A stretch of 64,000 nt of DNA, taken from the NCBI RefSeq assembly GCF_000710915.1, contig NZ_BAUA01000192.1, positions 40,894-104,893 of the forward strand. Direction: 5' to 3'. The stretch is from Nocardia brasiliensis IFM 10847 (GTDB lineage Bacteria > Actinomycetota > Actinomycetes > Mycobacteriales > Mycobacteriaceae). This document shows, piece by piece, positions 1 to 7,758 of the stretch. The position numbers and the translations under genes are program-made. The notes below the pieces were generated by a model. It had not been told where the DNA came from. It saw nothing but the letters and a program-made list of their open reading frames with translations, and did not search any database. Numbering within the stretch: the stretch's first letter is position 1; every line of letters starts with the position of its first letter.

Positions 1-177
1 CATCAGATGCTGTACGGAGTACGCGACGTGGAGCAGCGCAGGCTGGCCGCCGCGGGTACGGCCGTTCGGGTGTACGTCCCCTACGGCAGTCAGTGGTACG
101 GCTATCTGACCCGGCGACTGGCCGAGCGCCCAGCCAACCTCACCTTCTTCCTCCGTGCGTTGGTGAGCAGGTCGTGA
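1..177 (+). CDS. Proline dehydrogenase, C-terminal fragment
   Basis: Only the last 58 codons are inside the window, open at the left edge and ending in TGA. The residues include QMLYGVRD, RVYVPYGSQWYGYLTRRLAER and FFLRAL, which is the typical C-terminal end of bacterial proline dehydrogenase (PutB type, FAD enzyme converting proline to pyrroline-5-carboxylate). The conserved arginine pair in YLTRRLAERP is the substrate carboxylate-binding element of this family. The next gene is convergent, so this is the last gene of its unit. The N-terminal catalytic barrel cannot be assessed here. Confidence 0.85.
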   Translation, partial: HQMLYGVRDVEQRRLAAAGTAVRVYVPYGSQWYGYLTRRLAERPANLTFFLRALVSRS

Positions 178-240
178 AAGGGTCGGTGGGCGCGACATTC
201 GTCCCGCCCACCGATCCGCTGGTGTCCCTTTCCGAAGTCC

Positions 241-1113
241 CTACACCAGTGGCTTTCCGAGGCGCATCCGCCTGCGCAGGTCGAACAGGTAGGCGTTCAA
301 CGGAAACAGTCGCGCCTGTTTCGGCAACCGGTTGTGTACGAGCGAGATACCCCGCAGCAGTTGGTCGAATCGGCGTTGATCGCGCTCGGTCCACGTCATC
401 CGCATTTCGTCGCGCACGTGCTGTGGCAGCAGACCGGCCACGACGAAGCGCTGCAGCCGCGCGAAGGCGAACTGCACCGGGCGCGGCATCATCCGGAGAT
501 CGATGAGGTCGTCGAAGTAGGCGCGCAGCGCGGGTTCGATCCGGTACTGCACCAGATTCTCCGCCCACCACGCGAGGAAGGTCGCGCGGTCCGCAGGCCA
601 CATCTCCGGTCGCATCTGCAGCGTCGTGCCGAGCCGGGCGCAGTACTGATAGAGCGCTTCGGCCTCCGAGGGTGCGAGCGGGCCGTGCATCCTGGTGTAG
701 AGGTCGTCGAGGCCCCAATAGATCGTGCCCGCCACCCAGAGCTGCAACTTCGGATCGAAAGCGTTGTACTTCACCGGGCTGCGGTCACTGGAACGAACCG
801 GTCGATGCGAACGGTTGACCGCCTCGCGATAGGCCGCGCGCTCTTCGTCGGAGCCCATCGTCGCGACGGCGATATAGGTGAGCGTGGTGCGCAGCCGCTT
901 GACCGGATGCAGGGTCACTTTGCCGCTGTCCACCGTGCTCTCCAGCACGCCGCGGCCGACCGGGCGCAGGCTCAGCTGCATGATCACGTTGGCGGTGCCG
1001 CCGAGAAAGGCCGCGACGCCGTCCAGGTACGGCTGGACCGTTTCGGGCGTGAGTGGTTCGAAGGGGTGGACCTCGTCCGGCTCGGGCTCGGCGGCGCGTA
1101 GCGGTGCGGTCAT
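241..1113 (-). CDS. DUF2236 (MpaB/latex-clearing-type oxygenase fold) protein, copy 1
   Basis: A 290-residue protein of the DUF2236 family, which includes heme-dependent rubber oxygenase Lcp and the fungal MpaB oxygenase. Family signatures are HPVKRLR (69-75), VNRSHRPV (99-106) and YNAFDP (116-121). There is no signal peptide, so a cytoplasmic oxidoreductase is the default inference; the substrate is unknown. The ATG at 1113 follows GAGGTCGACG, identical to the leader of its paralogue at 2781-3635. It is divergent from a TetR gene, and the spacer holds an operator shared with the paralogue. An upstream in-frame extension would run through that operator and is rejected. Confidence 0.85.
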   Translation of the reverse strand: MTAPLRAAEPEPDEVHPFEPLTPETVQPYLDGVAAFLGGTANVIMQLSLRPVGRGVLESTVDSGKVTLHPVKRLRTTLTYIAVATMGSDEERAAYREAVNRSHRPVRSSDRSPVKYNAFDPKLQLWVAGTIYWGLDDLYTRMHGPLAPSEAEALYQYCARLGTTLQMRPEMWPADRATFLAWWAENLVQYRIEPALRAYFDDLIDLRMMPRPVQFAFARLQRFVVAGLLPQHVRDEMRMTWTERDQRRFDQLLRGISLVHNRLPKQARLFPLNAYLFDLRRRMRLGKPLV

Positions 1114-1162
1114 CGTCGACCTCGTCTTTCTGTGTCCGCCGGCGGCGCGCGCCTGCGTACGA

Positions 1163-1189
1163 TGAGAAGATTCGTATGTCACCTTCTCA
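1163..1189. promoter_or_regulatory. Inverted-repeat operator in the DUF2236/TetR intergenic region
   Basis: TGAGAA-N15-TTCTCA, 27 bp, with arms extendable to 7 bp (TGAGAAG/CTTCTCA). On the minus strand a TTGACA -35 box lies at 1209-1204, 14 bp beyond the repeat, so the repeat covers the expected -10 position of the DUF2236 gene. The same arrangement with the same spacings occurs at 3654-3680. It probably binds the TetR protein encoded at 1285-1917. Confidence 0.7.
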
Positions 1190-1272
1190 TTGCCTCGGTG
1201 GGGTGTCAACGGTTGCGCGCCGCCAATTGCTTCGCTGCGATGCTTTGTGCATCATCGTTTCATCGGCGGGGC

Positions 1273-1278
1273 TAGGGT
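1273..1278 (+). promoter_or_regulatory. -10 box of the TetR gene, leaderless type
   Basis: TAGGGT lies 6 nt before the ATG at 1285. The GGAGGA in that gap abuts the start codon and is too close to work as a ribosome binding site, so a leaderless transcript is the better reading. Confidence 0.5.
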
Positions 1279-1284
1279 GGAGGA

Positions 1285-1917
1285 ATGGCGAAGTTGACCA
1301 AACTCCTGCCGCGGATTCGGAGCGCGGGCCCGGAGGACCGCAACCAAACGCGTGTGCTCGACGCGGCGCTGCTGGCCTTCCTGGACTTCGGCATCAAGCG
1401 CACCAGCATGGTCGAGGTGGCGCGGCGCTGCGGCCTCTCGCTCGCCACGCTGTACCGGCGCTTCGCCAGCAAGTCGGACCTGATCGAGGCGGTCGGGTTG
1501 CGCCAGACCCGGGAGTTCGTCGAGCAGGTCGACGCGGCGTTGCAGCAACAGGTCGATCGGGACGCGTCGGCGCAGGAGCAGATCGTCGAGCTCTTCGCCG
1601 CGTTCATCACGGGGCTGCGCGACAACCAGCTCGTGCATCGGCTGCTGGCCACGGAACCCGAACTGGTCCTGCCGTTTCTGACCGTCAAGGGCGCGCCGAT
1701 CATCGAACTCGGCCGGGATTACCTGGCCGAGTTCATCACTCGGCTACAGCGCGAGGGCAAGCTGCCCGAATACGATCCCGAACCGCTGGCGGAGATGATC
1801 GCGCGCACCGCGCTGTCGTTGGCGCTGACACCGCAAACGGTCATTCCGCTGCACGACGACGCGGCGATCCGGCAGTTCGCCCGCGATCACGTGGTGGTGT
1901 CGTTCCGCGTACCGTGA
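1285..1917 (+). CDS. TetR/AcrR family transcriptional regulator
   Basis: A 210-residue regulator. The N-terminal helix-turn-helix spans roughly residues 20-65, with MVEVARRCGLSLATLYRRF followed by ASKSDLIEAV, the standard TetR recognition module. The C-terminal two thirds are the helical ligand/dimer domain, whose ligand cannot be read from sequence. It is divergent from the first DUF2236 gene, and its most likely targets are the two matching operators at 1163-1189 and 3654-3680, making it the local repressor of both DUF2236 copies. It converges with the beta-lactamase-fold gene across a 10-nt gap. Confidence 0.88.
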   Translation: MAKLTKLLPRIRSAGPEDRNQTRVLDAALLAFLDFGIKRTSMVEVARRCGLSLATLYRRFASKSDLIEAVGLRQTREFVEQVDAALQQQVDRDASAQEQIVELFAAFITGLRDNQLVHRLLATEPELVLPFLTVKGAPIIELGRDYLAEFITRLQREGKLPEYDPEPLAEMIARTALSLALTPQTVIPLHDDAAIRQFARDHVVVSFRVP

Positions 1918-1927
1918 TCCGTGCGCG

Positions 1928-2659
1928 TCATCGAACCTGTTGTCGTGCAGGCTGACTCGGCACGAACATGCCGACCGTGGCCAGCGGCATCGCGGCCATG
2001 AGATCGAGGGTCTGCTCGGCGGCGGAGCCGTGCGTGTGCGCGACCACCACGAAACCCGTGCCGTACGAAGCGGATGCGACGTCCGGCGGGCCGAGATCGG
2101 ACCAACCCCACTTGGTGCCCTGGACGAGCGGCCAGCGGGCGGTGCCCCAATCCTGTTCGGTGCCATCGGCCGCCGTGGCGCCGGCCGCCGCCATCCATTC
2201 GAAGATCGGCGAGCCGCGGTCGTCGCGCAATTTGGTGATCAGGAATTCGGCGATGTCGGCGGTGCTCGTCGCGGCCATGCCCCACTCGCCGTAGGGGTGC
2301 GTATCGGCCAAATGGTATTCGGCCGCAATGGCTTCGATCGCGCGCGGATACTTGGCCTCCGTCGCGTTCGCGGCGCCGTCGTCGGAGTAGCGGATCATCC
2401 GCTCGGCCAGTTCCCGGTCGCTCGGTGCGCCGTCGCCGTGCCGCAGGGCATAGTCCGCGAGATACAGCTTGACCAGTGACAGGGCCGCCCGGGACTCGTG
2501 TTCGTTCGCGGTGCTCCAGCCGCCGCCCGCCGCGGCGCGGAACGTGACCGCCGTGCGCGGCGGCACCACGTCGGGGCCGAGCGGCGCCGCGCCCGCCTGG
2601 GGTGCGTGGAAGGCGCAGCACAGCGCGATGGCGAACACCGTCAGGGTGCCACGGTTCAC
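1928..2659 (-). CDS. Secreted beta-lactamase/DD-peptidase-fold serine hydrolase
   Basis: A 243-residue protein with a signal peptide (about residues 1-25, hydrophobic stretch then QAGAA). It carries the three penicillin-recognising motifs in order: SLVK (61-64, S-x-x-K), SDDG (92-95, in the SDN position) and KWG (183-185, replacing KTG). It is therefore a class-A-like serine hydrolase fold acting outside the membrane. The altered second and third motifs argue against calling it a beta-lactamase; a peptidoglycan-related or orphan hydrolase is equally possible. The GTG start at 2659 is preceded by AAGGAGGACTC; a longer ATG frame upstream lacks such a site. Confidence 0.72.
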   Translation of the reverse strand: MNRGTLTVFAIALCCAFHAPQAGAAPLGPDVVPPRTAVTFRAAAGGGWSTANEHESRAALSLVKLYLADYALRHGDGAPSDRELAERMIRYSDDGAANATEAKYPRAIEAIAAEYHLADTHPYGEWGMAATSTADIAEFLITKLRDDRGSPIFEWMAAAGATAADGTEQDWGTARWPLVQGTKWGWSDLGPPDVASASYGTGFVVVAHTHGSAAEQTLDLMAAMPLATVGMFVPSQPARQQVR

Positions 2660-2780
2660 GAGTCCTCCTTGCCGTGCCCCCTTTGCGCGGTATGCCCGTC
2701 CCTGACGAGGTAACACCGCACACGGCGAAAAGCCGGGCACGACATGCCGACGTCGCGAATTTGTGTCCGTCGCCGGCAGG

Positions 2781-3635
2781 TCACACCAGGCGCAGGCCGA
2801 GTCTGCGGCGCAGACGGAAGTCGGCCAGGTAGGCGTTGAGCGGGAACATGCGCACCGGAGCGGGGAGCAGGGTCTCGGCGGTGCCCAGCGTGCGCAGGAT
2901 GCGTTCGAGTGCCCGGTCCTGCCGGGCGGACCAGGTGAAGCCCATTTGATCGCGCAGGTGTGCGGGCAGCAGGCCGGTGACGAAGAAACGGTGTGCCCGC
3001 GCGAAGGGGAGTCGCAGCGGCAGCGGGAGCATCTTCAGATCGATCAGATCGTTGAAGTAGTCGCGGATCGGCGGGTCGATCGTGGTAGCGCTCAGGTGTC
3101 GATCCCAATAGGCGGCAAAGGCTTTGCGGTCGGCGGGCCACATGCCCTCGCGCACCTGCAAGGTGGTGCCGAGCCGGGCGCTGTGCCGGTAGAACGCGTC
3201 GGCGGTCGCCTCGTCCATCGGGCCGTGCAGGCGCGTGTAGGTGTCCTGCGCGCCCCAGTACAGGCAGGCGGCCACCCACAATTGCAGGTCGGGGTCGAAC
3301 GCGTTGTAGCGCACCGGACTCGACGCGGTCGAATGCACGGGTCGGTGCGAGCGGTTGACGGCCGCGCGGTAGTCGGCGCGTTCGTCAGGGGAACCCAGCA
3401 TGGCCACGGCGAGGTAGGTGACCGTGGTGCGCAAGCGCTTGACCGGATGCAGCATCACGTTCCCGCTGTGCACGGTGCTCTCCAGTACGCCGTAGCCGAC
3501 CGGCGGAGTGCTGAGCTGCATGATGACGTTCGCCGCGCCGGCGAGCAGTCCCACCATGCCGTCGATGAACTGCGTGATGTCGAGTTCGTCCGCGGGTTCG
3601 GATTCGTGCGTCGTTGCGCGAAGTGGCCTGGTCAT
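2781..3635 (-). CDS. DUF2236 (MpaB/latex-clearing-type oxygenase fold) protein, copy 2
   Basis: A 284-residue paralogue of the gene at 241-1113. Shared blocks include ANVIMQLS, GVLESTV, HPVKRLRTT, VNRSHRPV (93-100), YNAFDP, the segment ARLGTTLQ and the ending FPLNAYL. The two differ mainly in the first 20 residues and the C-terminal arm. No signal peptide or membrane segment is visible. The ATG at 3635 follows GAGGTCGACG, as in copy 1. Promoter and operator are duplicated along with the gene, so both copies should respond to the same regulator. The beta-lactamase-fold gene lies downstream on the same strand after a 121-bp gap. Confidence 0.85.
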   Translation of the reverse strand: MTRPLRATTHESEPADELDITQFIDGMVGLLAGAANVIMQLSTPPVGYGVLESTVHSGNVMLHPVKRLRTTVTYLAVAMLGSPDERADYRAAVNRSHRPVHSTASSPVRYNAFDPDLQLWVAACLYWGAQDTYTRLHGPMDEATADAFYRHSARLGTTLQVREGMWPADRKAFAAYWDRHLSATTIDPPIRDYFNDLIDLKMLPLPLRLPFARAHRFFVTGLLPAHLRDQMGFTWSARQDRALERILRTLGTAETLLPAPVRMFPLNAYLADFRLRRRLGLRLV

Positions 3636-3651
3636 CGTCGACCTCTGTCCT

Positions 3652-3682
3652 GGTGAGAAGGATGTACATAAACTTTCTCACC
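3652..3682. promoter_or_regulatory. Inverted-repeat operator upstream of DUF2236 copy 2
   Basis: GGTGAGAA-N15-TTCTCACC, perfect 8-bp arms. The core TGAGAA-N15-TTCTCA (3654-3680) has the same arm sequence and spacer length as the site at 1163-1189, and a TTGACA on the minus strand (3700-3695) lies the same 14 bp away. It is 17 bp upstream of the DUF2236 start codon. Confidence 0.72.
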
Positions 3683-3751
3683 GCCTCATGGGCGTGTCAA
3701 CCGTCACACCCCCGGTCCCGCCCGGTGCTGCTGCGCCGAGGAATGGCGAAG

Positions 3752-3757
3752 TAGTTT
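3752..3757 (+). promoter_or_regulatory. -10 box of fadD36, leaderless type
   Basis: TAGTTT ends 6 nt before the fadD36 ATG at 3764; the gap GGGCGA holds no Shine-Dalgarno sequence. The same hexamer precedes the LOG gene at 7759 and glgC at 28797. Confidence 0.5.
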
Positions 3758-3763
3758 GGGCGA

Positions 3764-5191
3764 ATGCCGTTCGGTCCGCCGTTGTTGCTCAGTTCCCTGC
3801 ACCCGCTCGCTGTCGCAGGCGGCGCGGATATCCCCGATGCCGTCACCATCGACGGCGTGACGCTGTCGCGCAGTGATCTGCTCGGCGCCGCGACCTCGGT
3901 GGCGGAACGCGTGGCCCGGGCCGACCGGGTCGCCGTGCTGGCCGAGCCGACCGTCGGCACCGTGCTGGCCGTGGTCGGCTGCCTGATCGCGGGCGTGACC
4001 GTGGTGCCGGTGCCGCCGGACTCGGGTACCGCGGAACTCGCGCACATCCTGGCCGATTCGGGCGCACAGGCCTGGCTCGGCAAAGCCCCTGCGGGCAGCG
4101 AACTTCCGGTGGTTCCGGTGCGCGTGCACGCCCGGTCCTGGCATACCTATCCCGAACCCGATGCGGCGTCGACGGCTTTCGTGCTGTACACGTCCGGTAC
4201 CACCGGCTTGCCGAAGGGGGTGCTGCTGAGTCGCGGTGCCATCGCGGCCGGGCTCGACGCCCTTGCGGAAGCCTGGGCATGGACCGCGAACGACACACTG
4301 GTGCACGGGCTTCCGCTGTTCCACGTGCACGGGCTGATCCTCGGTGTGCTCGGACCGCTGCGGGTGGGCAGTCCGCTCGTGCACACCGGCAAGCCGACCC
4401 CGCAGGCGTACGCCGCCGCGCACGGCACCTTGTACTTCGGGGTGCCCACCGTGTGGTCCCGGATCGTCGAAGATCCCGCTGCCGCAAAGGAACTGGCCGC
4501 CGCCCGGCTGCTCGTGTCGGGCAGTGCGCCGCTGCCCGTTCCGGTGTTCGAGAAGCTGCGCGAACTCACCGGTCACGCACCCGTCGAGCGCTACGGCATG
4601 AGCGAAACCATGATCACCCTGTCCACCCGCGCCGACGGTGAGCGCCGCCCCGGCTGGGTCGGTACCGCGGTGCGCGGCGTGCGGACCCGGCTGCGGGACG
4701 AGGCGGGCGGCGAGGTGGCGCACGACGGTGAAAGCATCGGCGCACTACAGGTATCCGGCCCGATGCTGTTCGACGGCTACCTGAACCGCCCGGAGGCGAC
4801 CGCGGAGAGCTGGACCGAGGATGGCTGGTTCAAGACCGGCGACGTCGCCGCCATCGATCCCGACGGGTTCCATCGCATCGTCGGCCGCGAATCGGTGGAC
4901 CTGATCAAATCCGGTGGATATCGCATCGGCGCAGGCGAAGTGGAGACCGTGCTCCTCGGCCACCCCGCCGTAGCCGAAGCCGCCGTGGTCGGTCTGCCCG
5001 ACCCCGACCTGGGACAGCGCATCGTCGCCTTCGTCGTATTGCGCGGCGAGGCACCGCCTTCCCTCGAACAGGACCTGATCGCCTACGTCGCCGAACAACT
5101 CTCGGCCCACAAGCGGCCCCGCGAGATCCGCGTGGTCGACACGTTGCCCCGCAACGCCATGGGCAAGGTCCAGAAAAAGCGCCTCACCTGA
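3764..5191 (+). CDS. fadD36: Acyl-CoA synthetase FadD36-like
   Basis: A 475-residue ANL-superfamily enzyme that activates a carboxylic acid to acyl-AMP and then acyl-CoA. The phosphate loop LYTSGTTGLPKG is at about 141-152, YGMSET follows at about 282, and the C-terminal catalytic lysine is in LPRNAMGKVQKK at the end. Length and N-terminus (LSSLHPLAVAGGADI...SRSDLLGAATSVAERV) closely follow M. tuberculosis FadD36 (Rv1193, about 473 residues), shorter than typical 530-600 residue FadD proteins. The substrate is not readable from sequence; related short synthetases act on malonate-like or medium-chain acids. It converges with dapD across a hairpin. Confidence 0.88.
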   Translation: MPFGPPLLLSSLHPLAVAGGADIPDAVTIDGVTLSRSDLLGAATSVAERVARADRVAVLAEPTVGTVLAVVGCLIAGVTVVPVPPDSGTAELAHILADSGAQAWLGKAPAGSELPVVPVRVHARSWHTYPEPDAASTAFVLYTSGTTGLPKGVLLSRGAIAAGLDALAEAWAWTANDTLVHGLPLFHVHGLILGVLGPLRVGSPLVHTGKPTPQAYAAAHGTLYFGVPTVWSRIVEDPAAAKELAAARLLVSGSAPLPVPVFEKLRELTGHAPVERYGMSETMITLSTRADGERRPGWVGTAVRGVRTRLRDEAGGEVAHDGESIGALQVSGPMLFDGYLNRPEATAESWTEDGWFKTGDVAAIDPDGFHRIVGRESVDLIKSGGYRIGAGEVETVLLGHPAVAEAAVVGLPDPDLGQRIVAFVVLRGEAPPSLEQDLIAYVAEQLSAHKRPREIRVVDTLPRNAMGKVQKKRLT

Positions 5192-5209
5192 GCCCCGCGG
5201 GCGGGCCTG

Positions 5210-5247
5210 CCGCACAACAGTTCTGGGGCCGCACAACAGTTCTGGGG
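5210..5247. repeat. 19-bp exact tandem duplication
   Basis: CCGCACAACAGTTCTGGGG is present twice head to tail (5210-5228 and 5229-5247) just after fadD36. The second copy forms the left arm of the hairpin at 5227-5257. Confidence 0.85.
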
Positions 5248-5257
5248 CTGTGCGGCC
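5227..5257. terminator. Hairpin between convergent fadD36 and dapD
   Basis: GGCCGCACA pairs with TGTGCGGCC (perfect 9 bp) around a 13-nt loop. It lies between the two convergent stop codons, so it can serve both strands. There is no U-tract, which is usual for actinobacterial terminators. Confidence 0.6.
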
Positions 5258-5276
5258 GGCGGCGGCCGGGGTGGGG

Positions 5277-6224
5277 TCAGTCGTTGGCGTGCAGGGCGGC
5301 GTTCAGTTCGACGCCGGTGCCCTTGTGCGGCACCACTTCCACGGCGCCGGTGACGGAGTTGCGGCGGAAGAGCAGGTTGTTCTGGCCGCTGAGGGTGCTG
5401 GCCTTGACGACGGTTCCGTCCGGGCCCGTGACCTTGGTGCCCGCGGTGACGTAGAGGCCCGCCTCCACGACGCAGTCGTCGCCGAGCGGGATGCCGACAC
5501 CGGCGTTCGCGCCGAGCAGGGAGCGCTCGCCGATGGAGATGACGGTGGTGCCACCGCCCGACAGGGTGCCCATGATGGACGCGCCGCCGCCGACGTCGGA
5601 GCCGACGCCGACCACCACACCGGCGGAGATGCGGCCCTCGACCATGGAGTTGCCCAGGGTGCCCGCGTTGAAGTTGACGAAGCCCTCGTGCATGACGGTG
5701 GTGCCGGAGGCGAGGTGCGCGCCGAGCCGGACCCGGTCGGCGTCGCCGATCCGCACCCCGGAGGGCACCACGTAGTCGACCATGCGCGGGAACTTGTCGA
5801 CGCTGTACACGGTGACCGGGCCGCGCGCGCGCAGCTTGGCGCGGGTGGTCTCGAAACCTTCCACCGCGGCCGGGCCGTGGTTGGTCCACACCACGTTGCT
5901 GAGCAGGCCGAACTGGCCGTCCAGGCTCACCTCGTGCGGGCGGACCAGGCGATGCGAGAGCAGGTGCAGGCGCAGGTAGACGTCGTGCGCGTCGACCGGC
6001 GCCGCGGACAGGTCGGCGATCGTGGTGCGCACCGCCACCACGTCGACCCCGCGCGCCTCATCGATCCCGAGCAGCGCCGCGTACTCGGCGGGTGCCTCGT
6101 CCAGCCGCTTGGTCCCGGTCTCGGCGAACGCGCCGAGCTCCGGACTCGGGTACCAGGTGTCGAGAACGGTCCCGTCCGCGGTCACGTTGGCGATACCGAC
6201 TGCTGCTGCTCCCTGAGTGCTCAC
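5277..6224 (-). CDS. dapD: 2,3,4,5-tetrahydropyridine-2,6-dicarboxylate N-succinyltransferase
   Basis: A 315-residue enzyme of the succinylase branch of lysine and meso-diaminopimelate synthesis; it transfers succinyl from succinyl-CoA to tetrahydrodipicolinate. The C-terminal half is a left-handed beta helix with hexapeptide repeats (GAHLASGTTVMHEGFVN, NSMVEGRISAGVVVG, GGASIMGTLSGGG). Residues LHLLSHRLV and TNVVWTNHGP match the actinobacterial DapD subtype, and M. tuberculosis DapD is 317 residues. The GTG at 6224 gives this length and is preceded by TAACCT 8 nt upstream (6238-6233). dapE, for a later pathway step, is divergent. Confidence 0.95.
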   Translation of the reverse strand: MSTQGAAAVGIANVTADGTVLDTWYPSPELGAFAETGTKRLDEAPAEYAALLGIDEARGVDVVAVRTTIADLSAAPVDAHDVYLRLHLLSHRLVRPHEVSLDGQFGLLSNVVWTNHGPAAVEGFETTRAKLRARGPVTVYSVDKFPRMVDYVVPSGVRIGDADRVRLGAHLASGTTVMHEGFVNFNAGTLGNSMVEGRISAGVVVGVGSDVGGGASIMGTLSGGGTTVISIGERSLLGANAGVGIPLGDDCVVEAGLYVTAGTKVTGPDGTVVKASTLSGQNNLLFRRNSVTGAVEVVPHKGTGVELNAALHAND

Positions 6225-6377
6225 GTTCGTAGAGGTTACCGACCGCTTGTCCCCGACGGTGACCCTCCTCCTGTGCCGCACCCCACGTCTCGCGCCCCGC
6301 CGATCAGATCCACCCACCTACCCGCGGCCGTCCCGCCCACGCTGCGCTGACATCAGCGCCACGCGCACGAAATCGTC

Positions 6378-6530
6378 GACTGAAACGCGCGCGGCGTGCT
6401 GAAACGCACGCGGGCTGCTGAGGTGTGCGCGGGGTGCTGAGGTGTGCGCGGGGTGGGCGGGGTGCTGAGATGTGCGCGGCGTGTGCGTGGTGTGTGCGTG
6501 GTGCTGAGGTGTGCGTGGCGGCGTGTGCGC
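6378..6530. repeat. Degenerate GT/GC-rich tandem repeat
   Basis: The unit is about TGCTGAGGTGTGCGCGGGG (19 bp), with two clean adjacent copies and several decayed ones (for example TGCTGAAACGCACGCGGGC and shortened GTGTGCGTGG pieces). One strand is strongly G+T rich. Confidence 0.7.
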
Positions 6531-6561
6531 ACTGCTCGGCGGCGGGGCGGGGGCGCGGTCG

Positions 6562-6567
6562 TAGGGT
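6562..6567 (+). promoter_or_regulatory. -10 box of dapE, leaderless type
   Basis: TAGGGT ends 6 nt before the GTG at 6574, the same hexamer and spacing as the TetR gene at 1285. Confidence 0.5.
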
Positions 6568-6573
6568 GGGGAC

Positions 6574-7674
6574 GTGACCCTTGATCTGCGGGCGGACCCG
6601 ATCGCGCTGACCAAAGCTCTGGTGGACATTCCGAGTGTCTCGCGGGACGAGGCGGTGATCACCGATCTCGTGGAGCAGGCGTTGCGCGAGCAGACGACGG
6701 GCTTCGAGGTGCGCAGGCACGGCAATGTGGTGCTGGCGCGGACGAACCGGGGTCTGCCGACGCGGGTGGTGCTGGCCGGCCATCTGGACACCGTGCCGAT
6801 CGCCGACAACGTGCCGAGCCATTTCACGGTGAACGACGCGGGCGAGCGGGTGCTGTTCGGCTGCGGTTCGGTGGACATGAAATCCGGGGACGCGGTGTTC
6901 CTGCACCTGGCCGCGACGGTCGCCGAGCCGGTGCACGATCTGACGCTGATCTTCTACGACTGTGAGGAGATCGCCTCGGAATTCAACGGACTCGGGCATA
7001 TCGAGCGCGACCTGCCGGACTGGCTGGCCGGCGATCTGGCCGTGCTCGGCGAACCCTCGGGCGGCTGGATCGAGGCGGGTTGCCAAGGGACGCTGCGGGT
7101 CCGGCTGTCCACCGCCGGGGTGCGCGCGCATTCGGCGCGAGCCTGGTTGGGCGACAACGCGATCCATCGCCTCGCGCCGATCCTGCAGCGGCTGGCCGAG
7201 TATCGGGCGCGCGAGGTCGACATCGACGGCTGTGGCTATCGCGAAGGTCTGTCCGCGGTGCGCGTGGCGGGCGGTGTGGCGGGCAATGTGGTGCCCGACG
7301 CCGCCGAGGTGGAGGTGAACTTCCGTTTCGCGCCGGACCGCACGGTCGAGCAGGCGATCGAGCACGTGCGCGAGGTCTTCGCCGGTCTCGACGTGACCTT
7401 CGAGGTGACCGACTCGGCCCCGGGCGCACTGCCCGGCCTGACCGCACCGGCCGCCGCGGACCTGATCGCCTCGGTGTACAAGCACGGCGGCGGTGTCCGC
7501 GCCAAGTACGGCTGGACCGATGTCGCTCGCTTCGCGGCGCGCGGTATTCCCGCGGTGAACTTCGGTCCCGGCGATCCGAACCTCGCGCACAAGCGTGACG
7601 AGCACGTCCCGGTCGACCAGATCACCGCCGTCACCGCCATGCTGCGCGGCTACCTCACCGGCGTCCACGCCTGA
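6574..7674 (+). CDS. dapE: Succinyl-diaminopimelate desuccinylase
   Basis: A 366-residue M20-family zinc hydrolase that removes succinate from N-succinyl-LL-diaminopimelate, giving LL-DAP for lysine and peptidoglycan. Metal-site motifs are GHLDTVP (H70), GSVDMKSGD (D101, bridging) and YDCEEI (catalytic E131 and ligand E132), followed by the lid/dimer domain and a C-terminal NFGPGDPNLAHKRDEHV carrying the last histidine ligand. It is divergent from dapD. The next gene starts 84 bp downstream with its own promoter-like box. Confidence 0.94.
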   Translation: MTLDLRADPIALTKALVDIPSVSRDEAVITDLVEQALREQTTGFEVRRHGNVVLARTNRGLPTRVVLAGHLDTVPIADNVPSHFTVNDAGERVLFGCGSVDMKSGDAVFLHLAATVAEPVHDLTLIFYDCEEIASEFNGLGHIERDLPDWLAGDLAVLGEPSGGWIEAGCQGTLRVRLSTAGVRAHSARAWLGDNAIHRLAPILQRLAEYRAREVDIDGCGYREGLSAVRVAGGVAGNVVPDAAEVEVNFRFAPDRTVEQAIEHVREVFAGLDVTFEVTDSAPGALPGLTAPAAADLIASVYKHGGGVRAKYGWTDVARFAARGIPAVNFGPGDPNLAHKRDEHVPVDQITAVTAMLRGYLTGVHA

Positions 7675-7758
7675 CGAGCGGCGACGCCCGAGGTGAACGG
7701 CGGCTGACTTCTCGGCTCAGGTCTGTTGCCGCGACAACCTCCCGGTAGTTTGGATCGC

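Larger units (their letters stand above)
6225..6573. other. 349-bp dapD/dapE divergent spacer
   Basis: The dapD side carries a TAACCT box at 6233-6238 (minus strand) and the dapE side TAGGGT at 6562-6567. The middle is filled by the GT-rich repeat listed at 6378-6530. ORFs running through it on either strand are low-complexity products of that repeat, and I see no gene. Confidence 0.7.

Noticed and set aside
1928..2659. Annotation of the secreted serine hydrolase as a beta-lactamase
   Set aside because: The second and third catalytic motifs are SDDG and KWG rather than SDN and KTG, so hydrolysis of beta-lactams cannot be claimed from sequence.
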